64,000 nucleotides of DNA from Dendrophyllia cribrosa (taxonomy: Eukaryota > Cnidaria > Anthozoa > Scleractinia > Dendrophylliidae): NCBI GenBank assembly GCA_024195265.1, contig JAJLRJ010000001.1, positions 5,586,357-5,650,356 on the forward strand, written 5' to 3'. The notes below the pieces were generated by a model. That model made no database searches. It was not told the DNA's origin and saw only the letters and a list, made by a program, of their open reading frames with translations. Shown in pieces: positions 34,263 through 45,682 of this stretch (position 1 is the stretch's first letter; every line of letters begins with the position of its first letter). The position numbers and the translations under genes were made by a program.

Positions 34263-36961
34263 TTACCTCCCACAACTCGCAGTAATCTGCTTTAATTCGG
34301 TGTCTGTTACTTTCAAAAGATTTATCTGCCTCATGCACTCCTCATTTCTCTCAGTCTTTGACAATTCGTACACCTCCTTCCTTCCCAGAGGTGCAACTTG
34401 AACGTACTCCTGGGACAAACCACGGGCCAGATAGGTGTGGGAGGTCGTATGGCTTCCCCGGGATCTCAAGTTTCCAGTAGGGTCAAAGCAACTTCTCAGA
34501 ACTTCCAGAAAAGCGCGGCGGAAATTTCTGTTCAGTGCGATGTATAAGTAAGGGTTTATAGCTGAGTTAGCATGCGAGACGCCAAAAACGATCAATAACG
34601 ACAAAACGGGAAGTTTGTTATATGTCTCCTCGTCGAAAAAGATGAAAAAGTGCATCAAATGTGCGGGAAGCCAGCACAGTGCAAAAACTATAACGATAAT
34701 GATGAGCATTTTGATGGTTCTCCGCTTGCTGAGTTCTGCATTTCGCTGGTTCGCTGGTGTTGGATTTCCAGGAATTCTTCGTCTCCATAGCTTAATGGAA
34801 ACAATGCTGTAGAATATTGCAATGAAGAACAAAGGAACCATATAAAGAGCGATGAACACAAACGAAAAATAAATTCTCGACGCTGTGAAAGAGTCAGCCA
34901 ATGGCTCCCACATTACAAAGCAGTGATAGTTGTCATCTCCTAGTAGAATGCTTTTGTAATAATACAGGTAAGGTGACATGAACATCACTGATAACATCCA
35001 AATTACGGCGCTGGTGGCAGAGATGTTACGAATGAGGCTTGCGCGTTTGAACGGATAAGCCACGGCGAAGAAACGATCTAAAGCAATCACGATCAGGGTC
35101 AAGATGGAAGCCGCGATCGACAGCGCATATGAGAAGTGTAATATCTTGCACGTGACCATACCCATAATTCCACCAAACCAGCGGCTCTGTATGTACGTGT
35201 AGGCGACTGAGTAGGGCATGGCACTGAACGTCATGAGGAGGTCTGCTGTTGCCATGTTGGCGATCAAGCAGTTTGTAACAGTTCTCAAGTAAGGTCTCTT
35301 CAAAACAATGAAGATGGTCATTGTGTTACCGCTGAGAGAGAATAAAAACATCACGCTATAGACCAGGATGATGGTGACTTGGTGTGTTATTGACGGCGAT
35401 CTATCTGGAGAGTACAACCCATCAGTTGAGTTCGCGGAATCTGCAACAGTAACATACTGATGGATTAATGGCTAAAAAGCTTTTTATTGTTAGGGACGGG
35501 CCATTATATTCTTGAGGGGGAGGGGGAGAGGGGTAGGTTGGGCAATAGTGACATAATGGACGAATGAATGGTAAAAGTGTCATACTGATTTGTTTCTAAT
35601 TAATTATTTAAATTATTTACAACATTTCTGAAAGGCCAGAGTACAAATAAAGGTTGTTGTTGTTGTTGTTGTTGGCAAGAGTAACATCGGAGTGATAAAG
35701 GCTAGAAAGCTTTTAATTTTTAAATAAGGGGGCAGGGGTTGATGGAAGTCGATCCATCGTGCTGACTTCTTACCAACTCAGTACGGTGAGCCCATCCAGT
35801 GTTTTGGTTTTTTTTAGTGCGCACAAAATGGCGGCCGTTAGGCAGCTACTGGGGAGAAACAGGGATATATGCACAAGACGATGTAGAAATCGAACACGAC
35901 TGAGAACTGGCGGTAATATTGGTGTCGACATATTCCAGCTTTTTGGTTGAAACAACATTAGCCGAATATACGTACTGGAACACCATGTTTCATACAGCTC
36001 ATGGTGTGATGGTGTGACCATTCATATCTGCGAAAGCTGTCCGTGGCAACTTACTTTCTGTTCCTTGCAGCGTTGCCACTGAGTTGTTTTTGTTTAATTT
36101 GCAACAGAGACTAAAAGCTTCGTTTGCACACTGACGTATTAAAAATAAAGGTTGAATGAAAATGTAAACAATTGGAAGACACATGTTGCTCTTTAATTAT
36201 ATAGCGGTATAAGATGAATTTGTATACAAAATAGCTCCGTGCTGTGTCATATGACCATACATGTTGTTTTGCTGGCGATAAATTGTTCTAAAAATTTTAA
36301 CGTAGTCCAACGCATGGCCTCCATGGACCTCTCAGTTACGGTTTGAGGGCTGCATTCGTGAGTGCTGTCACAACAGAGTACTTGTTTATCTACATCATGA
36401 AATGGCAGTTTGCAATTGCATGTCGCTTTCGGATCGAGAGAGTTGTCTAGTAAAAGTCACTTTTATCATTCAACCACTTCTCTTAGTTTTGCAAATCGTT
36501 AAACAATTTTATTCGAGTCAGGTGTTATTATTTCTTAGCACCTCAAACCCTTTTATTTAACATAAATTATCTTTCTCATATTAATTTTGTTTTTTGACTT
36601 TTTTCTTCCAAAATCACCCCCACTGGCCGTGAATGGAGCTTGCCATGGCGTATTATTAGGATTTCCGACAAATTCATGCACACGCTCTAGCAAAAGTGGC
36701 AACTACATCGTTTAGCTCAATTCCTTTGACTCTTGCAGTGAAAAGGTAAAAGCCAATATTTTTCGATTTAAACTAGTCGGTTTATCAAATTTAATGATTG
36801 CGCTGATATATATGCCTGCCTTGCTTTACAAGCTATTATAGCGCGTTTAATTATATAAAGATATATAAAAGAAGAAAAAACGAAAACCTACGGTTAATCG
36901 AAGGTAACTTCATAATAATAAAACTTGGAATAAACTTACCGTTTACTATGGACAAATTCAT
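34263..36961 (-). CDS. Class A GPCR, peptide-receptor-like (receptor B)
   Basis: Two coding exons, complement(34263..35440, 36940..36961), encode 399 aa. Exon 1 encodes MNLSIVN plus one base, with donor GTAAGT; exon 2 follows a TTACTGTTGCAG acceptor in phase 1. The N-terminus carries three sequons (N2, N7, N11). Seven membrane segments follow, with GN at 45-46, D74 in TM2, C105 before TM3, DRF at 129-131, CWLP in TM6 and a normal NPYLY at 303-307. The roughly 90-residue tail is rich in Ser, Thr and Arg and has a Cys near 325 that could be palmitoylated. It is a clear paralog of receptor A (shared LSIAASILT, DRFF, YPFKR/FPFKR, FALCWLPAH, SAINP). It is a plasma-membrane G-protein-coupled receptor of neuropeptide-receptor type; ligand unknown. 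It converges on secreted gene B, the mirror image of the A pair. Confidence 0.9.
35641..35675 (+). repeat. LINE-like tail with (GTT)n
   Basis: GTACAAATAAAGGTTG followed by GTT repeats, within the receptor B intron. The same GTACAAATAAACGTTG plus GTT end occurs at 37915-37947, so this is a retroposon 3' end. Confidence 0.6.
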
Positions 36962-37676
36962 TTCGACGATGTTTATTTGCTTCTTCCGCGAAACCTTTTT
37001 TTGAAAGAACCTTTCAAAGTAAAAACAAAGTCAACACTTTAAATGAGTAATAGACCAAGATTGCAGGTGATAAAGAGTATAAATGCTCAGCTGTTTTTTA
37101 TGGTTCCCCATTGGATAGGTTCCCCTATCACGTGACATGCCTGGTGTCACTAATTAAAGCCATAAAGACACTTCTATGGAAGATCATGGAATAGTATTTA
37201 ATTCAGTGCTTTTTTTTTAAAATTCAACATTGAATATAATATCTTTCCTGTTTCTAATTGCTGGATCTTTCTCGAAAAGATTTTTGCTTTCTCCTGATTT
37301 TAACAGACGGTCGAGAAGCTTTTAGCGCCTTTCTAACATCGCAAAATTAAGACCAGACTTTAAAATCACTTTCACATTCAGTTTCAGAGTCACTGTTGAT
37401 AGCATCAGGTTTAAAAGCCTGTTTTGTTAGTTAAAGTGATATGTTGCTGTTGTGTTTAGGTAGACATTTAACATTATCTTAACATTTAGTGTCTTGTTTT
37501 GTAAATAAGTTAATATTTTGTGTTATTTTTAATATTCCTGTCTTACTATATAAACTATCAAATTTCGAGGGCGGAGAGCATAAATTTATGTGACCTTTCC
37601 TTTCCCATGGTCTATCTTTTTTTATAGCTCCTTCGTTTTTTATGACCCAGCCCCTCTCTCGCCACCTCCCTCCCCT

Positions 37677-37719
37677 TATTAATTAATTAATTAATTAATT
37701 AATTAATTAATTAATTAAT
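37677..37719. repeat. (AATT)n microsatellite
   Basis: An uninterrupted run of about ten AATT units. Confidence 0.95.
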
Positions 37720-37914
37720 CCCTACTTCTATTTAAGGTGTGTACATTAAAATTTAGTTAATCTAAGTAAAGCCACTTTTCTGACTCGCGTGTATATTATT
37801 TTTAATTAATAAATGATGGTTACCAACTAGTTTAGCTTTTTAGTTATTTTGGGTAACCAGCTACTGTATCTATTTTTAATTTATATATTACGTATACATC
37901 TTTGTAATTTTACA

Positions 37915-37947
37915 GTACAAATAAACGTTGTTGTTGTTGTTGTTGTC
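37915..37947 (+). repeat. LINE-like tail with (GTT)n
   Basis: GTACAAATAAACGTTG then GTT repeats, matching 35641-35675. It abuts the palindromic element that follows. Confidence 0.6.
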
Positions 37948-37952
37948 AGTTC

Positions 37953-38200
37953 CAGTGCGACGCGCCTTTCCGTGAGCACCCAACAAACGTTTTTACAAGT
38001 TTTGTTTACAAGGTTTGTTTACAAGGTTTGTAACTAACTTTGCACTCCTGTGATAAACACGAAGCGACAAACGATCTAATGTAATCTTGTCGCTTCGTGT
38101 TTATCACAGAAGTGTAAAGTTAGTTACAAAACTTGTAAACAAAATTTGTAAAAACGTTTGTTGGGTGCTCACGTCATCACGGTAAGGCGCGTCACACTGT
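37953..38200. mobile_element. 248-bp palindromic MITE
   Basis: The outer arms (CAGTGCGACGCGCCTT against AAGGCGCGTCACACTG) and inner arms (GATAAACACGAAGCGACAA and complement) fold on each other. The left arm carries a duplicated TTTACAAGGTTTG, and the right arm has an extra ATCACG segment. Confidence 0.8.
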
Positions 38201-38490
38201 ACTAATGGTTTCGTGAAAATTTTCACGTGCAGGTCTTGATAATTTTTAATCGTCACGTTTTCAGTGGTAAAAAAAGATAAACAATGATTTCGGGCTATTT
38301 GGCTCCTGACTCTTGTATCACTGAGTCATCAAAGGAAGAAATATTTGCAGAAAAAACTCTTTTACAGTTGAATATTCCCCTTTTATCTTACAGAACTTTG
38401 AATTTAATGATCTAGATCATATTATCTTGATTGCAAGTATTACGTCATTTTACATTTGTATTGCCGTTTGCTTTCTCGCTATCCACAAAC

Positions 38491-38630
38491 TTAAGGGGAC
38501 ACTGTCCCGCTTAAAGGGATACTGTCCCGCTTAAAGGGATACTGTCCCTCTTAAAGAGACACTGTCCCGCTTAAAGGCATACTGTCCCGCTTAAAGGGAC
38601 ACTGTCCCTCTTAAAGAGACACTGTCCTGC
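38491..38630. repeat. Seven-unit 20-bp tandem array
   Basis: Exactly seven 20-bp units of consensus TTAAAGGGAYACTGTCCCGC. Each unit looks like the terminal end of the TTAA element at 45683-45960 (TTAAAGGAACACTGTC) and is itself palindromic around ACTGTCCC. The array appears to be the multiplied end of such an element, whose body resumes at about 38640. Confidence 0.9.
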
Positions 38631-38933
38631 CGACATAACGAAATTGTGTTTACTTAATTTCCATGTTATATCACCAAATGCCATCAAATATAAAACTACC
38701 GTTAGGGTAATGATTCCATTCCTCCTTCCAATAAGCGCCCCCTTATCCGAAGAAAGTGACATTTGAAGACATTATTGAGGTATAATATCGAATTATATTT
38801 TGAATGCGTTTTTATTGTTACCGTTGTTCTGATGCGAATTGCACTTTTTCTGCTATTGCTTTTACTCGCTCGCATGTTTTTCGGTCAAAAAAGAAATAAG
38901 CGCCCCCTTCCAAATAAGCGCTCCGTTTCCAAT

Positions 38934-39343
38934 GAGTGCCCTTCCCTTGAGCAACCAAAAGTAAATAAGTGCCCAACCTCGTTCCCAGGGCTTTTCCCTT
39001 CCCTTCCCTTCCCTTCCCTTCTCTTCCCTTCGCCCGCCCCTCTGTCGAAGGGAAAAGCCCTGGGAACGAGGTTGATAAGTGCCCTCACTTGAGGTACCAA
39101 AAGTAAATAAGTGCCCTCCCTTGAGCTACCAAAAGTAAATAAGTGTCCTCCCTTGAGCTACCAAAAGTAAATAAGTGCTCTCCCTTGAGCTACCAAAAGT
39201 AAATAAGTGCCCTACCTTGAGCTACCAAAAGTAAATAAGTGCCCTCCCTTGAGCAACCAAAAGTAAATAAGTGCCTCCCTTGAGCTACCAAAAGTAAATA
39301 AGTGCCCTCCCTTGAGCTACCGAAAGTAAATAAGTGTCCCGCC
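38934..39343. repeat. 32-bp tandem array interrupted by a MITE
   Basis: The unit is AAGTGCCCTCCCTTGAG plus CTACCAAAAGTAAAT. One unit lies left of the MITE at 38974-39074, and eight lie right of it from 39077 (one is 31 bp). Units are directly adjacent without spacers. Antisense open frames of LLLVAQGR repeats are a by-product. Confidence 0.9.
38974..39074. mobile_element. 101-bp MITE with 9-bp target duplication
   Basis: TIR CAACCTCGTTCCCAGGGC and complement continue into a long hairpin. It is flanked by ATAAGTGCC at 38965-38973 and 39075-39083. Because it sits in a 32-bp array, the flanking copy could also be the array itself, but the element lies precisely between the two copies. Confidence 0.85.
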
Positions 39344-39870
39344 GTCGAATCATTAAATTGGATAAAAAATATTCTATAGAGCAAAACAAAAGCAGTAGTT
39401 TGCAGGATGACAAGGATGGAAGTGGTTTACAGTTCATCATTTTTGATTTCATCCGTTCCCTTTTCTTTGCTTTCATCAATTTGGGCGATTTTATCTTCCT
39501 TTATTTTCAAGATGATAAAGCAAGGGTACCCGGGTTCTCGCCAATCTGTCGCCACTCAATCGGTTTGAAAAAATCTTAGCTGTGCCTCGTTGTTTTTCGA
39601 CCCACTTCTCATTGTTTTGATTTCCTAATAAGACACTCTTTCTTGAGTTTGATTTGATATATCCCTTTCAAAATTTCCCTTTTCAAATGGCGCGACGTCC
39701 ATTAAATGTTAAATTTGAAGAACTGAAAACAAAACGACATATACAATAACTATGTCAGTAATAGTACTGTTTGTGCGCCTGCGTAGGGATGCCCGTGAAA
39801 ACACAGACGGCAAACGGAAACGGGAAACGAGAGATAGGACAGTATACAACAGAGAGGAACTTAAAGGAAC

Positions 39871-40306
39871 TACAGTAAAAACCCGCATATAAGAACCTAA
39901 AGATTTAAGAACCTACAGGCTGAAATTTGGCATTTTAACACTCAATTTTATAAGAACCTGTTCAGCCTGGCGAGGAAAAAGAGGTTCTTATACAAAAGAT
40001 CACTTCAATTTCGATTATCAAAATTCTGGCCATGATATTAACTGTATGTGAAACCTCTAACAAAGTCAGCAAGCATTCTGACTGTTATTATTTAGCTAGG
40101 CATGCATATGTTTGTTATTTAAACTAGTTCTAAACCATTATGTACTAGTAGTGTAATATTTCTGTGAATGATTATGCTACGACAAACTCTGAAAAATATA
40201 AGAACCTAATCAGCCTGATTTGTCAAAAAGTACCCTGAAATATAAGAACCTGTTTAGCCTGATCTCGAAAATTCTAGGTTCTTATCTGATGCAGGTTTTT
40301 ACTATA
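39871..40306. mobile_element. 436-bp element with TIRs and internal repeats
   Basis: Ends TACAGTAAAAACC and GGTTTTTACTATA are inverted, each followed by the TATAAGAACCTA motif. The motif ATAAGAACCT plus CAGCCTG recurs several times inside in both orientations. Nonautonomous. Confidence 0.75.
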
Positions 40307-42529
40307 TGTCGTGGATATTTTGGCGTTTTTGGCTTAATTAAAACTACCCCCAAATTAAAACTAAGTACTTTTGTCGTACATGAAATGCTTATAGAACACT
40401 AAGAGGAAGATATCGCAAGTAAATTTTCGAAGAAAGAATAAACCATAATCAAAGTTTCAGCGTGTTATCCACGACAGAGGCGAGAAACTTGAAAAAATTG
40501 GACCAATGCAACTCAAAACACTTATTTTTATTTTTAGAGCCCTAGCAGAATAATTTTAAACAAAACTGGATCATTAGCTTTAAATTAAAATAACAATAAA
40601 ATGAAGACATAGCCGCTTTAAGAGGAAGGTTGGCTTGCAGTAGAGCCTCCAATAGTTTCTTTCGAAATAACACCCTACGACTGGGTAGTGACAGTTGTTT
40701 GAGAACAGCTGAATTGCAAGCGTTTGTTTTGTAGACACTTAAGATTGAAATTGAGATACAGAAGTTTACAGAAGCTTAATAAACTTAAAAAAAAAGTCTA
40801 GAAAAGTCTGCCGCGAGTTCAAATGCAAACAAGCGATTGCCCAATATTCCAATCCAGTCACGAATGAAAAACTGGATGTAAATTATTTCGATTTTAATTT
40901 ACCTTGCAATGCCCTTAACGCAGATAATCGCAAATTTTGTAGTTTTACAATGTGGACTAAAATGAAAGCACCTATATGGCAGTGATCTTTTTTTTACTAC
41001 ACAACGTGGTTATTACGTTTATGTCTCTGGATTTTAGTAAAGTGTGACCATGTATTTAAATTACTACTTTCGTGTTGTTCTGTTTGTTTATTCGTATTGG
41101 GCTCAGTCTTGGTTGTGACCGGTTTTTAAAAAGAGCGCGCGAGCTGCAACATCGTGAAAAAGTTACGCTGTCTTGCCTCCTTTGTTTTAAGCCCTCTTCG
41201 TTCCTTTTGTCCTATATAGTTTATTTTTTTCACCTCTGGCGTTTTTCTGCTTTAGTGTGCCTTTATTTTTACGTCTTCTTTCATTTCGAGAAACTCATTA
41301 GTTTTGAAACAAAGACAAAACTAGTCTTGACATCTCTTCCGTATTCTTGACTTCAAATTGAAGCACTTGAAATTAAAAACCGATTATCACAAACGTGAAA
41401 GTTGCGTTTAATTTTGCGGAAAGAAAAAAAGAAGCCACAGCTACGAATAAACAGTCTCAAAGTTTAGGATAAACCATTGAAGGAACATTTTAAGGGCCTA
41501 CTGTACCTTTAAATTCACCTTGAACAGGGACGTATCTGCGTAGATCCAGTTCACGAAATTAACCCACCAATCTCTGCACGCAGCTTTTATGAACAACTGA
41601 TTGAGCCAATTAAAATGCGCTTGATAAAAAATGATTAAAATGGACGATTGGCATTACATATCCTGTCATAATCTTAATTGCAGTTGTCTCCTCTCCCACA
41701 CGCAAACGGGCTATACTTCCGTTAACGAATAATTGCCGCTTCCGATCCGAGCCATAATAGATTAACCGCGATGGTTCGCACATTGACTGGAAACGGTTGT
41801 ATGAAGCATAAAATATTAGCATATTTCCATGAAAATCGGTTGTCCTTTTCTTTTTCCTCTTTTTTTAAACTGGAAAAACGATAAAAGATTACTGAATCTT
41901 TTGTTTCGCGCGAAAATCCTTCAGAAAACAACTATGAAAATTTTCATGTAAATTTGTACTGTAATAATAATGTCGCGTTCGACGAAGAGGATTAAGGGTA
42001 ATGACAACAGGGAATAACAATATATTAGACCAAAATTGTTGTTTTATTTTACCTTAAGGGTCAATCGTTTGTAAAAACTTTATTCAGTTGTGCCGGCGAA
42101 GCTTTATATTTCGTTGCGGGAGGCAGAATGGAGATTACATCTCGGATAATGATCGTTTATTGCTATCGTCGAAAGGAAATTAATTGAGGGGATTGGTTGT
42201 TAAACGGAAGTCTCGTTGTTAATATTGAACTCGATCGTAAACGGCCCGATTTGTGAGTTGAATGAAATTTTAATAACTGAGGGATATTTTTGTCTTTGCC
42301 GCCAAATTGCGTTAATTTTAAAGCAGATGGTTTGTTCAAAAAGACGATTATGGAAGTGACAGGGTAAAGAATGAATAATAATTGAAGCATTGGTTGTCTA
42401 CGAAAAGTTGGGTCTTTCAGCTTTGTTCCCATTTTCAATCTAATATTCTCCTATCTCCTTCTTTTTATTAAATGTTAAAAGCACATATAACAGCACGTAA
42501 TTACGCCAATGATTCACCCTTTCCCTCCC

Positions 42530-42970
42530 GGGGGGGGGGGGGGGGGGGGGGGAGGTACGGGGATGCTCCTCCCCGAGGTTCCAAACCCTTACCCTTTTAT
42601 ATACCGTTTTTGAAAGAAAAGGAAACCCTTTCATACACCTTCCATAGAAAGTGGTACACCTTTCTTAAACCTACAGAGGAAACACTGCATCTCTTTACTA
42701 TACCCTTGACATGAAATAAACATATGGGACGATATTCACGGAAAACGTGAAGCTTTTCAGTACGGATTGATATTAACCAAATAATAACGTGCGTCTATTT
42801 GAGATGTTTTGAAAGGCCCTTTTTATATACCTAAATGGCATTTTTCCCTACCCTTTCTACGAGGGTCTTCAATACTTCAACTCGTGAAATACACCTCCAG
42901 CCTTAGAAAGGTACCCCTTTCGGGCGGAATTATAGCCTATTATAAGGAGTACCCCTGCGGGTCCAATGGA
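42530..42970. repeat. G23 tract and associated dispersed repeat
   Basis: A run of 23 G at 42530-42552 followed by GAGGTACGGGGATGCTCC, with a GGGG-rich start and AGTACCCCTGCGGGTCC end at about 42945-42965. I read this as a dispersed noncoding repeat. Open frames rich in Gly or Pro here are artefacts. Confidence 0.5.
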
Positions 42971-43428
42971 CAGTGAATGGAGACAAATAGTGTAGTTCTA
43001 ACCTTTAAGTATCTGTGGACGAAATCCTATTGTGTGGCCATTCAAATGTAACCTCTTCGGCAGTTCTTTTGCATGGTACCATTTGTTTTTCAATATACTG
43101 ACAAAATGAAATTTGGAAATTTTCTTGAATTTTGATGATTGGCACTCTTGTGAATTAAGGGGTTAAAAGCTATTACGTGCAAAGTTCATCTCTCAGATCT
43201 CTACAGGACACCCACGTAACTGGGGTTTACCGCATGATTTGCTTTACACTGTTAACGTGCTCTATCGATAGGCAAACAAAACATTACTAACCAAACAATA
43301 AATGGCATCTGATGAGTCGTATTTCAGTTTCAAGGTCATTGATCACACGTTATCACCCTTTGAAATCAGAAACCCCCTTTTAAGATTTTTTTTTTAGTGG
43401 ATGACTAGACCAGTCGACTTCAAACAGG

Positions 43429-43444
43429 TGACTCGTCCCCAGTC
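43429..43444. repeat. Solo end of a CTCGTCCCCAG MITE
   Basis: TGACTCGTCCCCAGTC matches the 19286-19459 TIR, but no partner end was found downstream. Truncated copy. Confidence 0.6.
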
Positions 43445-44337
43445 TGCTAGATTATTGGCATGGCTAGAAGACACAATTGCGCGAGCTATTTTTTTTCGCA
43501 CACGCAATTATTTAGGCGATCATCGAGAAAAAAGCTGAAAACATCTCAGAGAACTAGCTTATGGAAATCGCTCGTGGTGTGACGGTTCCCTATACTTTTT
43601 ACATGAAACGTGACAAGAGCTATTTCTTTTCCCGTGAAACGTGATTAAGACTTCGTGACTTCGTGACTTCGTGATTTCTAATCTCAAGATCTTTTAACGT
43701 GCTTGTGAATGCATTATTTTTACTATAACCCGTCACAACAAGTGCAGAATTGAACGTTCATTTCTGTTTATTTTAGCGTTTCGTTGTTTTTACATTACGT
43801 CACATTTTTGTCATGCGTGACTTATCTTAGAGACAAAGCTGTGATCGGGAGAATGAAATTTTCCTCGATTTTTGCGTGAACGTGAAAGAACGTTTGTAAT
43901 TATTAGCTACGCGTGAAAAGGTCCGATGTTTTTACGTGAATGAATTTCGCAGTGGTGTTGGCCGGACCCTCTACTGTTAGCATTCTTTGGCTTGAAGGCA
44001 GTTAGCGAGCTTTACTGGTAGAAATTAAGTGTACATGTAAAAGTTTCACAAAAATCTGCATCAGAGAAGCTGGGTTTTTTTGTTTCGTTTCTTTTTTTGA
44101 GACTAGGGAGGAAGGTTGGAGACGATTCTTACCGGAACATATTATACACTAACACAGGAGCACGTGACTTGAAACCTACTTTGAATGTAAATGGTTACGG
44201 TAAAAATGAGTTTAGCACATTTATCTATTACTATTAGTATTATTATTTACGTATTTATTTCATTATTGTGTTATCACGGTGTCCCCATTTAGTGGTTATT
44301 GTAAACTGCTATTTTAGCTTGACAATTTAACAAAAGC

Positions 44338-44364
44338 ATTGATTGATTGATTGATTGATTGATT
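44338..44364. repeat. (GATT)n microsatellite
   Basis: About six units of GATT (ATTGATTGATTGATTGATTG). Confidence 0.85.
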
Positions 44365-44699
44365 TGATTGAATGAAATGAACGTACTTGAATCCTACTTT
44401 GTGACTATGGTAACGTGTCTATTTCAAAGGAGCCGAAGTACGCCGTCAAGAATCATCTGCACCATACTTGACCAATGGGAAAACAGAAGCCGACTAAAAG
44501 ACGTGCAACGAACGGCGCAAAAAAATTGATCAGTAATGATTGACAACTTATGTTCCAAGCAATACACTTTCTCATCAAGTGTTAACTCCAAGTTCCTGAG
44601 GTGGCCTTCTTTCAAAGCCTCTTTTCTCTAACAGACACACGTCTTCGTCTATTGGCAAGCAAATATCTTACACCATCTTCAATTCTTGAATTAATTAAA

Positions 44700-44960
44700 A
44701 ACTTGTAAACTGTATCAATCCTGTAACTACGACCAGTATAGTGTAATCTCTTTCTACTTTCTTTACTGTTTTCTTTTTTAATTTATTATTTTAATCTACT
44801 ATTTATTCTAATCTGAACTGCTGTAATCTAAACCCTCGTAATAAGCCTAACTTAATTATACCTACCCGCCTCGACTAGTTTTTCAACTATTTGTGGGTAG
44901 GTACTATTTAAATCAATATTTGTTATTTAATAAAGTGTTTTGTTGTTGTTGTTGTTGTTT
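44700..44960 (+). repeat. LINE-like 3' end with (GTT)n
   Basis: AT-rich 3' UTR-like sequence with an inverted pair (TACCTACCC and GGGTAGGTA), ending in TTTAATAAAGTG plus GTT repeats. No coding domain could be read with confidence upstream. Confidence 0.45.
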
Positions 44961-44991
44961 TATTGGCAAGCATTTTCGTGGTAAGCATTTC

Positions 44992-45290
44992 TGTACACCG
45001 AATGATCTCACCAAGAATTTCACCATCCTTAAAAAATGCAAGAACAAGTTTGACTGTCTCGTCTATGAAATGTTTTTCATTCACGAACTGAGACCAAGTC
45101 TCAATGTTCAGTGACTCAATTCGTGCGAAAGTTTTTACATAGTTTTAATTATTTCTTATTGCATGCTTTTCTTGTTTTTAACATCCCGTTTTTCATATTT
45201 CACTTCTTTGTTCAACCATATATTTAGTACTTATGTAAATTCTTATCCTCACTTTTGCTTGATAATGACCGTAGAACGGTCGAAACGTCG
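44992..45290 (+). mobile_element. Penelope-like element 3' remnant
   Basis: The frame at 44992-45114 reads KKCKNKFDCLVYEMFFIHEL then RPSLNVQ. This pattern is typical of the end of Penelope-like polyproteins after the GIY-YIG nuclease (family knowledge). A small deletion then breaks the frame, and the usual SIRAK-type ending is visible in another frame. Downstream, GACCGTAGAACGGTC forms a hairpin followed by GAAACGTCG, as in the ribozyme-like tail of these elements. The upstream side is cut off by the LINE-like tail. It is dead. Confidence 0.6.
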
Positions 45291-45453
45291 CGTTTTAATC
45301 CCACTAGTTTTTACTACAAATTTTTTTCTCTAAATTGTCTCAATCAATAACAAAACTGGTAGGACAAAATTTATAAAGTATATTGTCTGAAACTGGAAAT
45401 TGTATCTATGGTGTGATTTAAGCCCGTCGAAACTAATTAAAATGTGTATGTAG

Positions 45454-45641
45454 TATAGACCCTATTCATAAATGGCGACCGATTTATTTATTCTTTTACA
45501 TTCATTCTAATCAGCCCAACTAGCCTCATTTTAAAGCAAAAATTCTTTTGAATTTTGCACATGCTAACGAGGCTAGTTGGGCTGATTAGCATGAATATAA
45601 AAGAATAATAAACCGGCCGCCATTTATGAATAGGGTCTATA
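45454..45641. mobile_element. 188-bp palindromic MITE
   Basis: TATAGACCCTATTCATAAAT and complement at the ends; inner arms TAATCAGCCCAACTAGCCTC and complement. Arms are nearly perfect with a roughly 40-bp AT-rich loop. Confidence 0.85.
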
Positions 45642-45682
45642 ATGTAAAGTAACATACAGCAAAAGCAATTATTATGTCTCTG

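Larger units (their letters stand above)
38640..39550. mobile_element. TTAA-type element body split by an insertion
   Basis: 38640-38700 and 39350-39540 match 11150-11420 (TATATCRCMAAATGCCA; AGAGCAAAACAAAAGCAGTA). The sequence in between, with the 32-bp array and a small MITE, is absent at 11.2 kb, so it was inserted or expanded inside the element. Confidence 0.65.

Noticed and set aside
38491..38630. 20-bp repeat array considered as an operator cluster
   Set aside because: Units match transposon ends and the array joins an element body, so the transposon origin explains it.
39077..39343. 32-bp direct repeats considered as a CRISPR array
   Set aside because: Units are adjacent without spacers, in a eukaryotic genome, and no cas-like gene exists; it is a minisatellite.
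42472..42714. Open frame with a polyglycine run
   Set aside because: Produced by the 23-base G tract in a noncoding repeat.
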